A stretch of DNA of 64,000 nt from Rhodoferax mekongensis (GTDB lineage: Bacteria > Pseudomonadota > Gammaproteobacteria > Burkholderiales > Burkholderiaceae_C), in assembly GCF_032191775.1 (NCBI RefSeq), contig NZ_CP132507.1:955001-1019000 (forward strand), written 5' to 3'. Positions 27,362-36,283 of the stretch are shown here, piece after piece. Each line of letters opens with the position of its first letter. The stretch's first letter is position 1. The notes beneath the pieces were generated by a model. That model had not been told where the DNA came from, searched no databases, and saw nothing but the letters and a program-made list of their open reading frames with translations. Position numbers and translations under genes: made by a program.

Positions 27362-28874
27362 GGCGGGCCTCCTGGGTGCGCAGACTGTCGTAGCGCGATA
27401 CGTTGGCCAGTGGCGGAGTCTGCAATGTCAGCGGCGTATCAATTTGAAGCACTGCCAACGGGCGTGCGCCATCCTTGAGCCGGGCCAGCGTGTTGATGAC
27501 ATGTTCGGCGCTCGCACGTCCTCCTTCCAGCGCAATCTCGATGGCCACCAGAACAGTGTCCAGGCCATGCATAGGGATGGCACTGAGCACCTGCGCCATC
27601 ACGCGGTCCCCTCCCGCGTTCTTAAGTAACTGCCGTTGCAACTCCTGAAGTGGCTCGGGCATGGTCTTGAAGGGGGCGCCGTTGCGCAGGGCACCGGGCT
27701 TGCGCTCTATCAGGCTGATGTAGTGGCGCCAGTCATAGAAGGTCTGATCACGCTCAAAGCTGCGAACCAGATCAACCACTTCGCCGTGGCTGTCCACCAC
27801 GCGAAGGAATTCTGGATACGCCCGCAGACTCACTACCGTGTTCACCCATTCACAAGGCACGCTGTAGCGGTTGCGCTGGAAGTGGATTAGCGCCGTGGAG
27901 GTGACCCGCAAAGGTTGCTCCACATAGCCGTCAAATGCCTTGGGCAAGGCCATCAAACGGCTACGCTCATCCTGCATGACATCGGCCACCGTGAGCTCCG
28001 GCCAGTCCGGGTGGCTCAGTTCTGCCCAACTGTCCTGACAGGCCTGCAGCAACCAGTCATTGAGCTCGGCAAGACTGGTCCAGCGCTTCTCGGCCGCTTC
28101 CCGCCAGATGTGCCGACGCCGGTCCTGGACATTCTTCTCCACGCGCCCCTTCTCCCAGCCCGCTGCGCGGTTGCAGAACTCGGCCTCAAACAGGTAGTGC
28201 CCTGTCATCGATTCAAACCGGGCATTGACGCTGCGCTCCTTGCCTTTACCCACCTTGTCCACGGCCGTTCGCATGTTGTCGTAGATGCCACGCTTGGGCA
28301 CACCGCCAAACACTTCAAAGGCTTTGTTGTGTGCGTCAAACAGCATCTCGTGCGACTGGGTGAAGTAAGCCACCAACACGAACGCCCGACTTGCCGCCAA
28401 CTTGGTGTGCGCCACTTCCAGACGTTTGCGCAAGCCCCCAATTACTACGTATTCGCAGCTCCAGTCAAACTGGAATGCCTCGCCGAGTTCAAAGCTCAGC
28501 GGCACAAACCCCGCATTGCGCGGGACGTTGGCCTGCTCTTGCCGCCAGTTGCTGCAAAAACCATAAACCAGATTCTTGCTGCCGGTAAAACCCATGGCAC
28601 GGATCGCCTCAAAGTAAGCCCGCACACTACGGCGCTCATGTTTGCCACGGTAACTGTCGGCTTTGAGCCAATTGGCCAATTGCTCTCGATACGGATCCAG
28701 CAGGCTTGGCACAGCTGCGCGCTGTGGGTAGCGCGGCTCCACCATCTGTGATTCATTCAACCACTTGGCTGCGGTGTTCCTGGAGATACGCAGCCGTCTG
28801 GCCGCTTCGCGCACGGATACGTTCTCACGTAACACCATACGTCTGAGTTTGCTGAGGGTTCCCACGTCTATCAC
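27351..28874 (-). CDS. istA: IS21 transposase IstA
   Basis: 507 residues. The N-terminal helix-turn-helix ([20 protein letters not shown]) binds the terminal repeats. The retroviral-type catalytic core has Asp137 in FQFDWSCEY, Asp199 in IYDNMRTAV and Glu246 in KGRVEKNVQ, so the DDE triad is complete. A C-terminal beta-barrel region follows. With an intact IstB partner and recognisable ends, the element may still be mobile. Confidence 0.95.
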   Translation of the reverse strand: MIDVGTLSKLRRMVLRENVSVREAARRLRISRNTAAKWLNESQMVEPRYPQRAAVPSLLDPYREQLANWLKADSYRGKHERRSVRAYFEAIRAMGFTGSKNLVYGFCSNWRQEQANVPRNAGFVPLSFELGEAFQFDWSCEYVVIGGLRKRLEVAHTKLAASRAFVLVAYFTQSHEMLFDAHNKAFEVFGGVPKRGIYDNMRTAVDKVGKGKERSVNARFESMTGHYLFEAEFCNRAAGWEKGRVEKNVQDRRRHIWREAAEKRWTSLAELNDWLLQACQDSWAELSHPDWPELTVADVMQDERSRLMALPKAFDGYVEQPLRVTSTALIHFQRNRYSVPCEWVNTVVSLRAYPEFLRVVDSHGEVVDLVRSFERDQTFYDWRHYISLIERKPGALRNGAPFKTMPEPLQELQRQLLKNAGGDRVMAQVLSAIPMHGLDTVLVAIEIALEGGRASAEHVINTLARLKDGARPLAVLQIDTPLTLQTPPLANVSRYDSLRTQEARHVQ

Positions 28875-28980
28875 TCCTATGTACCCCTGCTTAAAAATGA
28901 AGCAAGGATTGTGGATAACGTGGCTCAGTTTTCGACTAGAATTCGCCTCAAAGTGGCCCAGTGTTCAGTTGGAATCAACA

Positions 28981-29184
28981 GGCAGGAAGTCCGAAATCGG
29001 TTTGAACCCCGTACCAAACCTGGGAAAGTGCCTTCCAACCCAATGGCACAGTGACTTCCACAACGAGGGCGCGCACCAACCCCAATTCATTGATCAAGCA
29101 ATCCCCATTACGACCTGCGACCAGGAAAAGTCGTGAATATTCTTGCTGTAGTCGCGATGTAATCGTTGTGCTAGCTAAGTTCAT
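28981..29184 (-). pseudogene. 5' fragment of a gene cut by the IS element
   Basis: 68 residues from MNLASTTITSRLQQEYSRLF, ending at GVQTDFGLPA exactly at the IS right end. The frame then enters the IS and stops after one codon. LVRALVVEV and the WKALSQVWYGVQTDFGLPA stretch resemble, from memory, the N-terminus of an uncharacterised Comamonadaceae protein of larger size. I find no continuation on the far side of the IS, so the rest was probably deleted. Function unknown. Confidence 0.55.
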
Positions 29185-29193
29185 GCGCCGATG

Positions 29194-30186
29194 TTAAGGC
29201 CCAGGAGTGCCGACGGCCTGAAATGCAAGCTGCACATACAGTGGGATACCGATCACCAAGTTGAGCGGTAAAGTGATCCCCAGTGACATTCCGAAATACA
29301 GCGCCGGATTCGCTTCAGGCATCGAATGTTTCAACACTGCTGGTACGGCAATGTACGAGGCGCTCGCGGCAAGCACCATTAAAAGCGCCAAGTCCCCAGC
29401 CGCCAGACCAAAGACATATCCCAAACCCAAGGCAAGACCGGCATGTAGCAAAGGGGCAACCACCGCGTAGGCGTAGATCCATGGTGTCTGTCCTTTCAAC
29501 TTGGGAAGGTTGCGGGCCGCACTGAGTCCCATGTCGAGGAGGAAAAACGCCAGCATCCCCTTGAACAGGCTGCCCGTAAAGGGTTCCATAGCCAGCTTGC
29601 CATCCTGCCCTGTCATGAAGCCGATGGCCATGGAACCCAGCAAGAGAAACTGCGCACCGTCGGTCAGCGCCTCATGCAGGACACTTTTCAAACTACCTTG
29701 TGCAGGCGCATTTGGTGACGCATTGGCCACGACAGGCTGGCGCTTACGGAGCTGAGCTGCGATTGCGATGGCAATAATGATTGCAGGTGACTCCATCAAC
29801 GCCATGGCTGCGGCCATGTGGCCACCAAACGCGTAACCGCGGGACTCCATGTACTGAACAGCGGTGATGAAGGTCACTGCACTCACGGACCCGTAAGTCG
29901 CAGCAACCGCGGCGGCGTCAAACGGTGCCAACAGCTTGCGCATGACCAAGTATCCGATTCCGGGGATCAAGACTGCCAGTAAGAGCGCGAGTGCCAAAGC
30001 CATGGCCACATCCGCGGTAAACCCCGATTTAGCCAACGCAAAACCACCTTTCAGACCTAAAGCCATGAGGAGGTACAGCGCCAGAAAGCGCGAAATTTGA
30101 GCGGGGACTTCCAGATTCGATTTGAGAAAACCGGCGAGAACGCCCAGAAGGAAGAAAAGGATAGCGGGGTCTAGAAGTGCTTGCAT
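29194..30186 (-). CDS. sbtA: SbtA-like sodium/bicarbonate transporter
   Basis: A 330-residue membrane protein with about ten helices. ILFFLLGVLAGFLKSNLEVP, LALYLLMALGLKGGFALA and AAAMALMESPAIIIAIAIAA are typical of the SbtA (DUF897) family, which takes up bicarbonate with sodium in cyanobacteria and many proteobacteria. The second half repeats the fold (FFLLDMGLSAARNLPKLKG; AVLKHSMPEANPALYFGMSL). A divergent LysR gene 89 bases away is the likely regulator. No SbtB-type PII protein or carboxysome gene is in the window. Substrate is inferred from the family. Confidence 0.88.
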   Translation of the reverse strand: MQALLDPAILFFLLGVLAGFLKSNLEVPAQISRFLALYLLMALGLKGGFALAKSGFTADVAMALALALLLAVLIPGIGYLVMRKLLAPFDAAAVAATYGSVSAVTFITAVQYMESRGYAFGGHMAAAMALMESPAIIIAIAIAAQLRKRQPVVANASPNAPAQGSLKSVLHEALTDGAQFLLLGSMAIGFMTGQDGKLAMEPFTGSLFKGMLAFFLLDMGLSAARNLPKLKGQTPWIYAYAVVAPLLHAGLALGLGYVFGLAAGDLALLMVLAASASYIAVPAVLKHSMPEANPALYFGMSLGITLPLNLVIGIPLYVQLAFQAVGTPGP

Positions 30187-30275
30187 GTGAGAGTCCTGGA
30201 GGATGTAGCGATCCTAAAAACAAGAACTCATAAAGTAAAATCAAAATTACCGCATTGCACCATAGGTGTATATCT

Positions 30276-31169
30276 ATGAACGTCACTTTCAAGCAACTGC
30301 GAACCTTTCTCGCCTTAGCCGAGCAAGAGAGCATTACTGCCGCCTCTCGTGCATTGCACGTCACGCAGCCCACCGTCTCCATGCAGCTCAAGGAGATAAC
30401 CGACAGTGTCGGCATGCCCTTGTACGAGGTAACGGGCAAAAAACTGCAGTTAACCGAGGCCGGCCGCGACCTCGAGGCCACCGCACGGGCCATGCTCCAT
30501 GAATGGGACCTGTTCGAACAAGGCATTGCCGCAAGGCGTGGGCTGACTGCGGGTCGTCTTCGGCTGGCCGTGGTGAGCACCGCCAAATACTTCACGCCCC
30601 GTTTGTTGGGAGATTTCTGTCGCATGCATCCAGAGGTGGAGATATCGCTGGAAGTACTGAATCGCGACGGCGTGGTGCAGCGCTTACGCGAGAACGTGGA
30701 TGACCTCTACATCATGTCCAAGCCACCCGCCGACATTGATGCCGTCGCCCACGCATTTCTGGCCAATCCCCTCGTGTTGATTGCACCACTGGCCCATCCA
30801 ATGGCGCTGACAAAAAACATTGCATTGGAAGACTTGCAGGCCGAGCGCTTCGTACTGCGCGAAAAAGGGTCCGGCACTCGCCTCAATACCGATGCCCACT
30901 TTGCGTCACACCATTTCATTCCGCGTATCCGCTTGGAAATGGGAAGCAACGAGGCCCTTAAGCAAGCGGTCGCAGGGGGGCTGGGCCTATCGGTGGTTTC
31001 ACGGCACGCGTTGGGTCCGGACATCGCAGGCCAAGGACTCGCCGTACTGGAAGTGAAAGGCTTTCCCATCGTTTCCAACTGGTACACAGTGCATTTGCAG
31101 GGCAAGCGCCTGTCACCCTTGGCAGAGGCCTTCATGGGCTACCTGGAGCGCTTCGCTGTGGCGGGGTGA
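30276..31169 (+). CDS. LysR-family regulator, CbbR/CmpR-like
   Basis: 297 residues from MNVTFKQLRTFLALAEQESI; AGGTG lies seven bases upstream. The helix-turn-helix continues TAASRALHVTQPTVSMQLKE. The sensor domain shows LAVVSTAKYFTPRLLGDFCR and MSKPPADIDAVAHAFLANPL, close to the CbbR/CmpR subgroup that controls carbon-fixation or bicarbonate genes. It is divergent from the SbtA-like gene. ATAG-N8-CTAT at 30262-30277 overlaps the start codon and could be an autoregulatory site. The carbon-related role is inference. Confidence 0.88.
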   Translation: MNVTFKQLRTFLALAEQESITAASRALHVTQPTVSMQLKEITDSVGMPLYEVTGKKLQLTEAGRDLEATARAMLHEWDLFEQGIAARRGLTAGRLRLAVVSTAKYFTPRLLGDFCRMHPEVEISLEVLNRDGVVQRLRENVDDLYIMSKPPADIDAVAHAFLANPLVLIAPLAHPMALTKNIALEDLQAERFVLREKGSGTRLNTDAHFASHHFIPRIRLEMGSNEALKQAVAGGLGLSVVSRHALGPDIAGQGLAVLEVKGFPIVSNWYTVHLQGKRLSPLAEAFMGYLERFAVAG

Positions 31170-31219
31170 TCGCGCAGGGCCACGACCTACAATCCAGCCC
31201 TTTTGCGCGCACATTCAGC

Positions 31220-32065
31220 ATGGACATTATCGTCAACGAAGAGCTCAAGGCTTACATCGACCCACTTACCCCTGAAGAGCATGCTGCGTTGGAGCGAAGC
31301 ATCCTGAATGAGGGGTGCCGGGACGCCCTCGTGCTATGGGGTGATGTGCTGGTGGATGGCCACAACCGCTATGGCATCTGCCGCAAGCACGGCCTGCCAT
31401 TCAACACCGTGCAGAGTGCCTTGTTCAAATCCATGGATGACGTGCACCTTTGGATGATCGACCAGCATCTGGGGCGCCGAAGTGTGTCTGACTTTCAGCG
31501 CGGTGTTCTGGCTTTGCGCAAACGCGAAATTCTGGCGGCGCGCCAACAGCTGGCCCTCGTAGACGCCTTGTCGGCAGAACCTGCCCCACAGGCGACAAGC
31601 GAAAGCACGGTCACCTCAACTCCAATCACCGACGCACCGGTTGCACCCGCCTTCAAAAGTCGGGAAGACCTTGCCAAGGCCGCACGCCTGAGCAGCAGCC
31701 AGGTGGTGATGATTGAAAAAATCCAGAAGCAAGCGGCTCCAGAGCTGGTGGCCGCCGTGAAATCAGGTGTCATCTCCATCAATGCAGCCGCTGCAGTGGC
31801 TACTTTGCCCGCAGAAGAGCAGGTCGCAGCAGCGAGCGCCGGCAAAGAGGAGCTCAAGCTTGCTGCCAAGCGCGTGCGGGACGCCAAGCGTGCAGCCCGT
31901 GAAGCGATGGCTGAACATAGTGTGCCGGCCTTCGCACCTGACGACGCTGCCACAGAGGGAATAGACCCCTTAGCCACCGTCGCAGCACTTCAACAGCGAG
32001 TAGCGGCACTGGAAGCAGAGAACGCGGAACTGCGCCAGCAGCTGCAAGCCTTGAGAAATCCGTGA
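31220..32065 (+). CDS. Orphan ParB/Spo0J-like nuclease-domain protein
   Basis: 281 residues from MDIIVNEELKAYIDPLTPEE. The N-terminal half resembles the ParB N-terminal domain: EHAALERSILNEGCRDALVL, WGDVLVDGHNRYGICRKHGL and HLWMIDQHLGRRSVSDFQRG. A putative helix-turn-helix follows (SREDLAKAARLSSSQVVMIE). Then come Ala/Glu-rich helices ending in a leucine-zipper-like coiled coil (ALQQRVAALEAENAELRQQL). There is no parA partner, so this is not a standard partition system; such orphans occur in islands and phages. Role unknown. Confidence 0.7.
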   Translation: MDIIVNEELKAYIDPLTPEEHAALERSILNEGCRDALVLWGDVLVDGHNRYGICRKHGLPFNTVQSALFKSMDDVHLWMIDQHLGRRSVSDFQRGVLALRKREILAARQQLALVDALSAEPAPQATSESTVTSTPITDAPVAPAFKSREDLAKAARLSSSQVVMIEKIQKQAAPELVAAVKSGVISINAAAAVATLPAEEQVAAASAGKEELKLAAKRVRDAKRAAREAMAEHSVPAFAPDDAATEGIDPLATVAALQQRVAALEAENAELRQQLQALRNP

Positions 32066-32231
32066 CTGGAGTGGCGAGTTCGATAACCCTCGGGGCCACA
32101 TTGATGTAGCACGGAGTGGGCGGATATTGCAAAATGGAATAACTAAGAGTGCATATCCGCAGTTGCAATAGCAGTTGCAAAGGGCGATAGTCGCACGCAG
32201 TGTGATTCGAAAAACCGTTCAGGAGACAAAC

Positions 32232-33404
32232 ATGAACAAACGCCACTTCCTCCGCGCAACCGCATTGGCCTCGTTGGCAATCGCCGGTTCCACTGTCTTT
32301 GCCCAAGACAATATTTTCAAAATCGGCTTGATCCTGCCCATGACCGGACAGCAGGCCACCACAGGTCGCCAGATTGAGGCAGCCGCCAAGCTCTACATGG
32401 CCCAAAACGGTGACACCGTTGCCGGCAAGAAAATCCAGCTCATCATCAAGGACGACACCAGCATCCCTGACGTGACCAAGCGCATGGCGCAAGAGCTGAT
32501 CGTCAATGACAAGGTCAATGTATTGGCCGGCTTCGGTATCACCCCCTCCGCGCTGGCAACAGCGCCTCTGGCCACCCAGTCCAAGACCCCTCAGGTGGTG
32601 ATGGCTGCTGCCACTTCCAGTATTACAGAAGCGTCGCCCTATATCGTGCGCACCAGCTTCACGCTGCCGCAAGCTGCAGTCGCCATTGCTGACTGGGCTC
32701 CCAAAAACGGCATCAAGAAAGTTGTGACCCTGGTGTCTGACTACGGTCCCGGCCTCGATGCAGAGAAGTTCTTCAAGGATCGCCTGACCTTCAATGGCGG
32801 CACCATCGTCGACAGCCTGCGCGTGCCCATGCGCAACCCTGATTTCGCCCCCTTCCTGCAAAAAGTGCGCGACCTGAAGCCCGATGCATTGTTTGTGTTC
32901 GTGCCCTCCGGCGCAGGCGCAGCGGTGATGAAGCAGTTCTTGGAGCGCGGCATGGACAAGGCCGGCATCAAGCTCATCGGCCCCGGCGACATTACCGATG
33001 ACGACCAGTTGAACGACATGGGCGATGGCGCCTTGGGTGTGGTCACTTCGCACCACTACTCGGCAGCCCACCCCTCCGCCGTCAACAAGAAGTTTGTCGA
33101 AGCCTTCAAAAAGGCCAACAACAACTTGCGTCCCAACTTCATGGCGGTGGGTGGCTACGACGGTATGCGCGTGATCTACGAAGCGCTCAAGGCTACCAAG
33201 GGCCAGGGCGGTGGTGATGCCTTGTTGGCAGCCATGAAGGGCCAGATTTTCGAGAGCCCCCGCGGCCCGATCTTCATCGACGCCCAGACCCGCGACATCG
33301 TGCAGAACATCTATTTGCGCAAAGTGGAGAAGAAAGACGGCCAGTTGTACAACGTGGAATTTGATGTGATCAAAGACGTCAAAGACCCAGGCAAAGCCCG
33401 TTAA
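32232..33404 (+). CDS. Branched-chain-type ABC transporter binding protein
   Basis: 390 residues with a cleavable leader (MNKRHFLRATALASLAIAGS, then TVFA before QDN). FKIGLILPMTGQQATTGRQI starts a type I periplasmic binding fold (Peripla_BP_6). The ligand site favours amino acids or small aromatic/organic acids in this family. AGGAG precedes the ATG. It heads a set with livHMGF, but a terminator lies between it and livH, which would give more binding protein than permease. The ligand is unknown. Confidence 0.92.
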   Translation: MNKRHFLRATALASLAIAGSTVFAQDNIFKIGLILPMTGQQATTGRQIEAAAKLYMAQNGDTVAGKKIQLIIKDDTSIPDVTKRMAQELIVNDKVNVLAGFGITPSALATAPLATQSKTPQVVMAAATSSITEASPYIVRTSFTLPQAAVAIADWAPKNGIKKVVTLVSDYGPGLDAEKFFKDRLTFNGGTIVDSLRVPMRNPDFAPFLQKVRDLKPDALFVFVPSGAGAAVMKQFLERGMDKAGIKLIGPGDITDDDQLNDMGDGALGVVTSHHYSAAHPSAVNKKFVEAFKKANNNLRPNFMAVGGYDGMRVIYEALKATKGQGGGDALLAAMKGQIFESPRGPIFIDAQTRDIVQNIYLRKVEKKDGQLYNVEFDVIKDVKDPGKAR

Positions 33405-33446
33405 TCGACTTATCTGACCGCTGACGACCGGCGGCAGTCTGCAGGC

Positions 33447-33477
33447 AAAAAAGCGATGGCAACCCCCTCGCTTTTTT
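33447..33477 (+). terminator. Terminator between the binding protein and livH
   Basis: AAAAAAGCGA and TCGCTTTTTT pair perfectly around an 11-base loop, with the T-run on the plus strand. It lies 43 bases after the binding-protein stop and 52 before livH. Partial read-through would make binding protein in excess over the membrane parts. Confidence 0.85.
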
Positions 33478-33528
33478 GTTGCCCGGACTCCGCCGATTTC
33501 CAGCAAGAACGACCCGGACACCACCTTT

Positions 33529-34404
33529 ATGTTGACCATCCTCTTTGACGGCATTGCTTACGGCATGTTGTTGTTCATCCTCGCGGTCGGCCTCGCCGTC
33601 ACCATGGGCTTGATGAACTTCGTCAACCTCGCACACGGCGCCTTCGCCATGGTTGGCGGCTACGTCACTGTGCTGTTGATGCAGCGCCTGAATGTGCCTT
33701 TTCTTGTCTGCCTGCCCATTGCATTTCTAACGTCGGCTGTGCTGGGTGCCATCCTGGAGCGCACCCTGTATCGCCCCTTGTACAAGCGGCCGCACCTGGA
33801 CCAGGTGATGTTCTCCATCGGCTTGACCTTCATGGCGGTGGCCGCGGTGGACTACTTTGTGGGCTCCACCCAGCAGATCGTGCAGCTGCCTGAATGGCTC
33901 AAAGGACGCACCGAAATCGGTGAGGGTGCCTGGATGCTGGGCATGGGCCACTACCGCCTGTTCAACATCGCCGTGTGTGCCGCACTGACCATTGCCCTGC
34001 AGCACATCCTGACCAAAACCCGCTTCGGCAGCCGCCTGCGCGCATCGGTGGACGACCAACGGGTGGCCGCCGGTTTGGGCATCAATGTGAATGTGGTGTT
34101 TCTGGCTACCTTTGCGGTGGGCTCCGGCCTTGCCGGTCTGGGCGGCGCGCTGGGCGCCGACGTGCTGGGCATGGATCCCACCTTCCCGCTCAAGTTCATG
34201 ATTTACTTCTTGATCGTGGTGGCCGTGGGCGGTACCTCCAGCATTACCGGGCCACTCTTGGCAGCATTGCTCTTGGGCATTGCTGACGTCGCAGGCAAGT
34301 ACTACATCCCCAAACTCGGCGCCTTCATTGTGTACAGCCTGATGATCATCATCCTGGTCTGGCGCCCGCAAGGCCTCTTTGTGCGCAAAGGTGGCAAGGC
34401 ATGA
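33529..34404 (+). CDS. livH: Branched-chain-type ABC permease LivH
   Basis: 291 residues, about eight membrane helices. FDGIAYGMLLFILAVGLAVT, GLMNFVNLAHGAFAMVGGYV and the DQRVAAGLGINVNVVFLATF loop, the EAA-like ATPase contact, are typical of LivH. It ends ATGA-overlapping with livM, so the two permeases are translationally coupled. Substrate depends on the binding protein and is not known. Confidence 0.94.
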   Translation: MLTILFDGIAYGMLLFILAVGLAVTMGLMNFVNLAHGAFAMVGGYVTVLLMQRLNVPFLVCLPIAFLTSAVLGAILERTLYRPLYKRPHLDQVMFSIGLTFMAVAAVDYFVGSTQQIVQLPEWLKGRTEIGEGAWMLGMGHYRLFNIAVCAALTIALQHILTKTRFGSRLRASVDDQRVAAGLGINVNVVFLATFAVGSGLAGLGGALGADVLGMDPTFPLKFMIYFLIVVAVGGTSSITGPLLAALLLGIADVAGKYYIPKLGAFIVYSLMIIILVWRPQGLFVRKGGKA

Positions 34405-35408
34405 ACACCCCGGACTCTTCTTCCATGAACAACACCAATATCCTGATGCGTGCCGGCCGCTGGCGCTGGTGGGAGCTGCTGCTCTGGGCAGTGGCCCTGT
34501 CATTGCCCTGGGTCATGAACACCCACGCACTCATCATCAACGAGATTGCCATCGTTGCCCTGTTTGCCCTGTCCCTGGACATCATCCTCGGGTACACCGG
34601 CATTGTGTCGCTGGGCCATGCGGCCTTCTTCGGCATGGGCGCCTATACCGCAGCCTTGTTCTCCAAGCACATCAACCCCGACCCCTTGTTCGGTCTGGCA
34701 GTGGCCATGGTCGTATCCACGGTGCTGGGCGCCATTTGCAGTGTGACCGTGCAGCGCGGTACCGACCTGACCCGCCTCATGGTGACCATGGGCGTGGGCC
34801 TGATCCTGATGGAACTCGCCAACAAGCTCGACTGGCTCACCGGCGGTGCCGACGGCCTGCAGGGCGTGATGATGGGCCCCTTGCTCGGCCGCTTCGAGTT
34901 CGACCTGTACGGCAGCACGGCGGCCACCTATTCCATCGTGGTGTTGTTCATCATGTTTGTGTTGGCACGCCGCTTTGTGAACTCGCCTTTCGGCAGCACG
35001 CTCAAGGCCATTCACGACAACCGCTTGCGCGCCATGGCCATCGGCATTCCAGTGGCCAGCCGCATCGCAGTGGCCTACACGGTAGCTGCAGGTGCTGCCG
35101 GCATGGCCGGGGCGCTGCTGGCGCAGACCACCGGCTTTGCCTCGCTCGACGTGTTCGAGTTCCACCGCTCAGCAGACTTGGTGCTACTGCTGGTGATCGG
35201 CGGCGTGGGCTGGTTGTATGGCGGCGTCATCGGTGCCATCGTGTTCAAGGTGTTGCAGGACGCTATCTCCAGCATCACCCCGCAGTACTGGACCTTCTGG
35301 ATCGGCCTTTTCCTCGTGGTGCTCATGCTGGTGGGCCGCGAGCGTGTGGTGCGCCCCTGGACCTGGTTCGGCACATCGTCCTCCAAGAAGAAGGAAGGTG
35401 CTGCATGA
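34401..35408 (+). CDS. livM: Branched-chain-type ABC permease LivM
   Basis: 335 residues. The central region IALFALSLDIILGYTGIVSL-like sequence, GHAAFFGMGAYTAALFSKH and DNRLRAMAIGIPVASRIAVA are LivM signatures. It overlaps livH by four bases at the start and livG by four at the end (ATGA in both). The C-terminal basic tail (TSSSKKKEGAA) is cytoplasmic. Confidence 0.94.
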   Translation: MNTPDSSSMNNTNILMRAGRWRWWELLLWAVALSLPWVMNTHALIINEIAIVALFALSLDIILGYTGIVSLGHAAFFGMGAYTAALFSKHINPDPLFGLAVAMVVSTVLGAICSVTVQRGTDLTRLMVTMGVGLILMELANKLDWLTGGADGLQGVMMGPLLGRFEFDLYGSTAATYSIVVLFIMFVLARRFVNSPFGSTLKAIHDNRLRAMAIGIPVASRIAVAYTVAAGAAGMAGALLAQTTGFASLDVFEFHRSADLVLLLVIGGVGWLYGGVIGAIVFKVLQDAISSITPQYWTFWIGLFLVVLMLVGRERVVRPWTWFGTSSSKKKEGAA

Positions 35409-36283
35409 GCGCCACCTCTACTCCCATGAATTCCAACACCGTACTCAGCGCGCAAGGGCTGGTGATGAAGTTTGGCGGCATCACCGCCACCAACAACGTC
35501 ACGCTTAACCTGCAAAAAGGTGCGCGCCATGCACTCATCGGCCCCAACGGCGCCGGCAAAACCACACTCATCAACCTGTTGACCGGCGTGCTCCAGCCTA
35601 CGGAAGGCCGCATCGTCCTCGAAGGGGAAGACATCACGCATTTGGCACCGCACCAGCGTGTGCGCCGCGGCATGGTGCGTACCTTTCAGATCAACCAACT
35701 GTTTGACAGCATGAGCCCGATGCAAACCCTGGCCATGGTGGTCAGCCAGCACCAGGGCCTGGGCGGCAAGTGGTGGCAGCCGCTGGGCGCCCAGCGCAGT
35801 GTGCTGGAGCGGTGCGAGCAACTGCTCGAGCAGTTCCACCTCAGCAGCGTCATGCACCAGGAAACCCGGGTGCTGGCTTACGGCAAGCGCCGCCTGCTGG
35901 AGATTGCGATTGCGCTGGCCTGCGAGCCGCGCGTGCTCTTGCTCGACGAACCGGTGGCCGGTGTGCCTGCCGGCGAGCGCGAAGAGCTGCTGCAAACCGT
36001 GGCAGCCCTGCCGGCGGATGTGTCCATCCTTTTGATTGAACATGACATGGATCTGGTCTTCAGCTTTGCAAACCGCATGACGGTGCTCGTCAACGGCACC
36101 ATGCTCACCGAGGGCAACCCCGAAGAAATTGCCAATGACCCGCAGGTCAAGGCGGTGTACCTCGGCCACGCCGAAGGCGAAGGAGCGAGCGACGCCGGGC
36201 CGCCCCAAGACGCGAAAGCCCCCTCGGGGGGCAGCGGAGCACACGGAGTGGCGAGCTTGGGGGCGGGAGGTCATCATGAGTGA
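35405..36283 (+). CDS. livG: Branched-chain-type ABC ATPase LivG with repeat-encoded tail
   Basis: 292 residues. Walker A is GPNGAGKT (about 47-54), Walker B VLLLDEP (about 177-183) and the switch His is in LIEHDMDLV. The signature region is LAYGKRRLLEIA, the loose LivG form. The normal protein would end near VKAVYLGH. The last 30 residues or so (EGEGASDAGPPQDAKAPSGG onward) are encoded by a family B repeat at 36194-36264, and the frame continues to a stop that overlaps livF. The tail has no family counterpart that I know. Confidence 0.92.
   Translation: MSATSTPMNSNTVLSAQGLVMKFGGITATNNVTLNLQKGARHALIGPNGAGKTTLINLLTGVLQPTEGRIVLEGEDITHLAPHQRVRRGMVRTFQINQLFDSMSPMQTLAMVVSQHQGLGGKWWQPLGAQRSVLERCEQLLEQFHLSSVMHQETRVLAYGKRRLLEIAIALACEPRVLLLDEPVAGVPAGEREELLQTVAALPADVSILLIEHDMDLVFSFANRMTVLVNGTMLTEGNPEEIANDPQVKAVYLGHAEGEGASDAGPPQDAKAPSGGSGAHGVASLGAGGHHE
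36194..36264 (+). repeat. Dispersed repeat, family B (copy 2), in livG 3' end
   Basis: GCCGGGCCGCCCCAAGACGC, then CCCCCTCGGGGGGCAGCG, GAGCACACGGAGTGGCGAGC and TTGGGGGC. The same blocks as at 13471-13541 and 47702-47772. It encodes the livG tail, and its right edge abuts GGGAGG, the ribosome site of livF. Confidence 0.85.

Larger units (their letters stand above)
26477..28980 (-). mobile_element. Complete IS21-family insertion sequence (istA-istB)
   Basis: 2504 bp. The ends are inverted copies: TGTTGATTCCA at the left edge (26477-26487) and TGGAATCAACA at the right (28970-28980), each followed inward by related blocks such as CTGAGCC/CTGGGCC and TTGAGCCA/CTGAGCCAC. Such multiple terminal repeats are usual in IS21. 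Both genes, istA then istB, are intact and overlap by 11 bases. No clear target duplication is visible (CATGGG on the left, GGCAGG on the right). The right end cuts a reverse-strand gene. Confidence 0.9.

Noticed and set aside
32159-32180. Direct repeat GCAGTTGCAA twice, 12 bases apart, before the binding protein
   Set aside because: Too short to call an operator without comparison, and no divergent regulator is adjacent.
31854-33554. Long reverse-strand open frame (566 codons) opposite the ParB-like and binding-protein genes
   Set aside because: It mirrors two well-supported plus-strand genes, crosses their terminator, and has His/Val/Gly-rich composition typical of an antisense shadow in GC-rich coding DNA.
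34379-35404. Upstream extension of the livG frame through livM
   Set aside because: Overlaps livM in another frame; LivG begins at the ATGA overlap at 35405.
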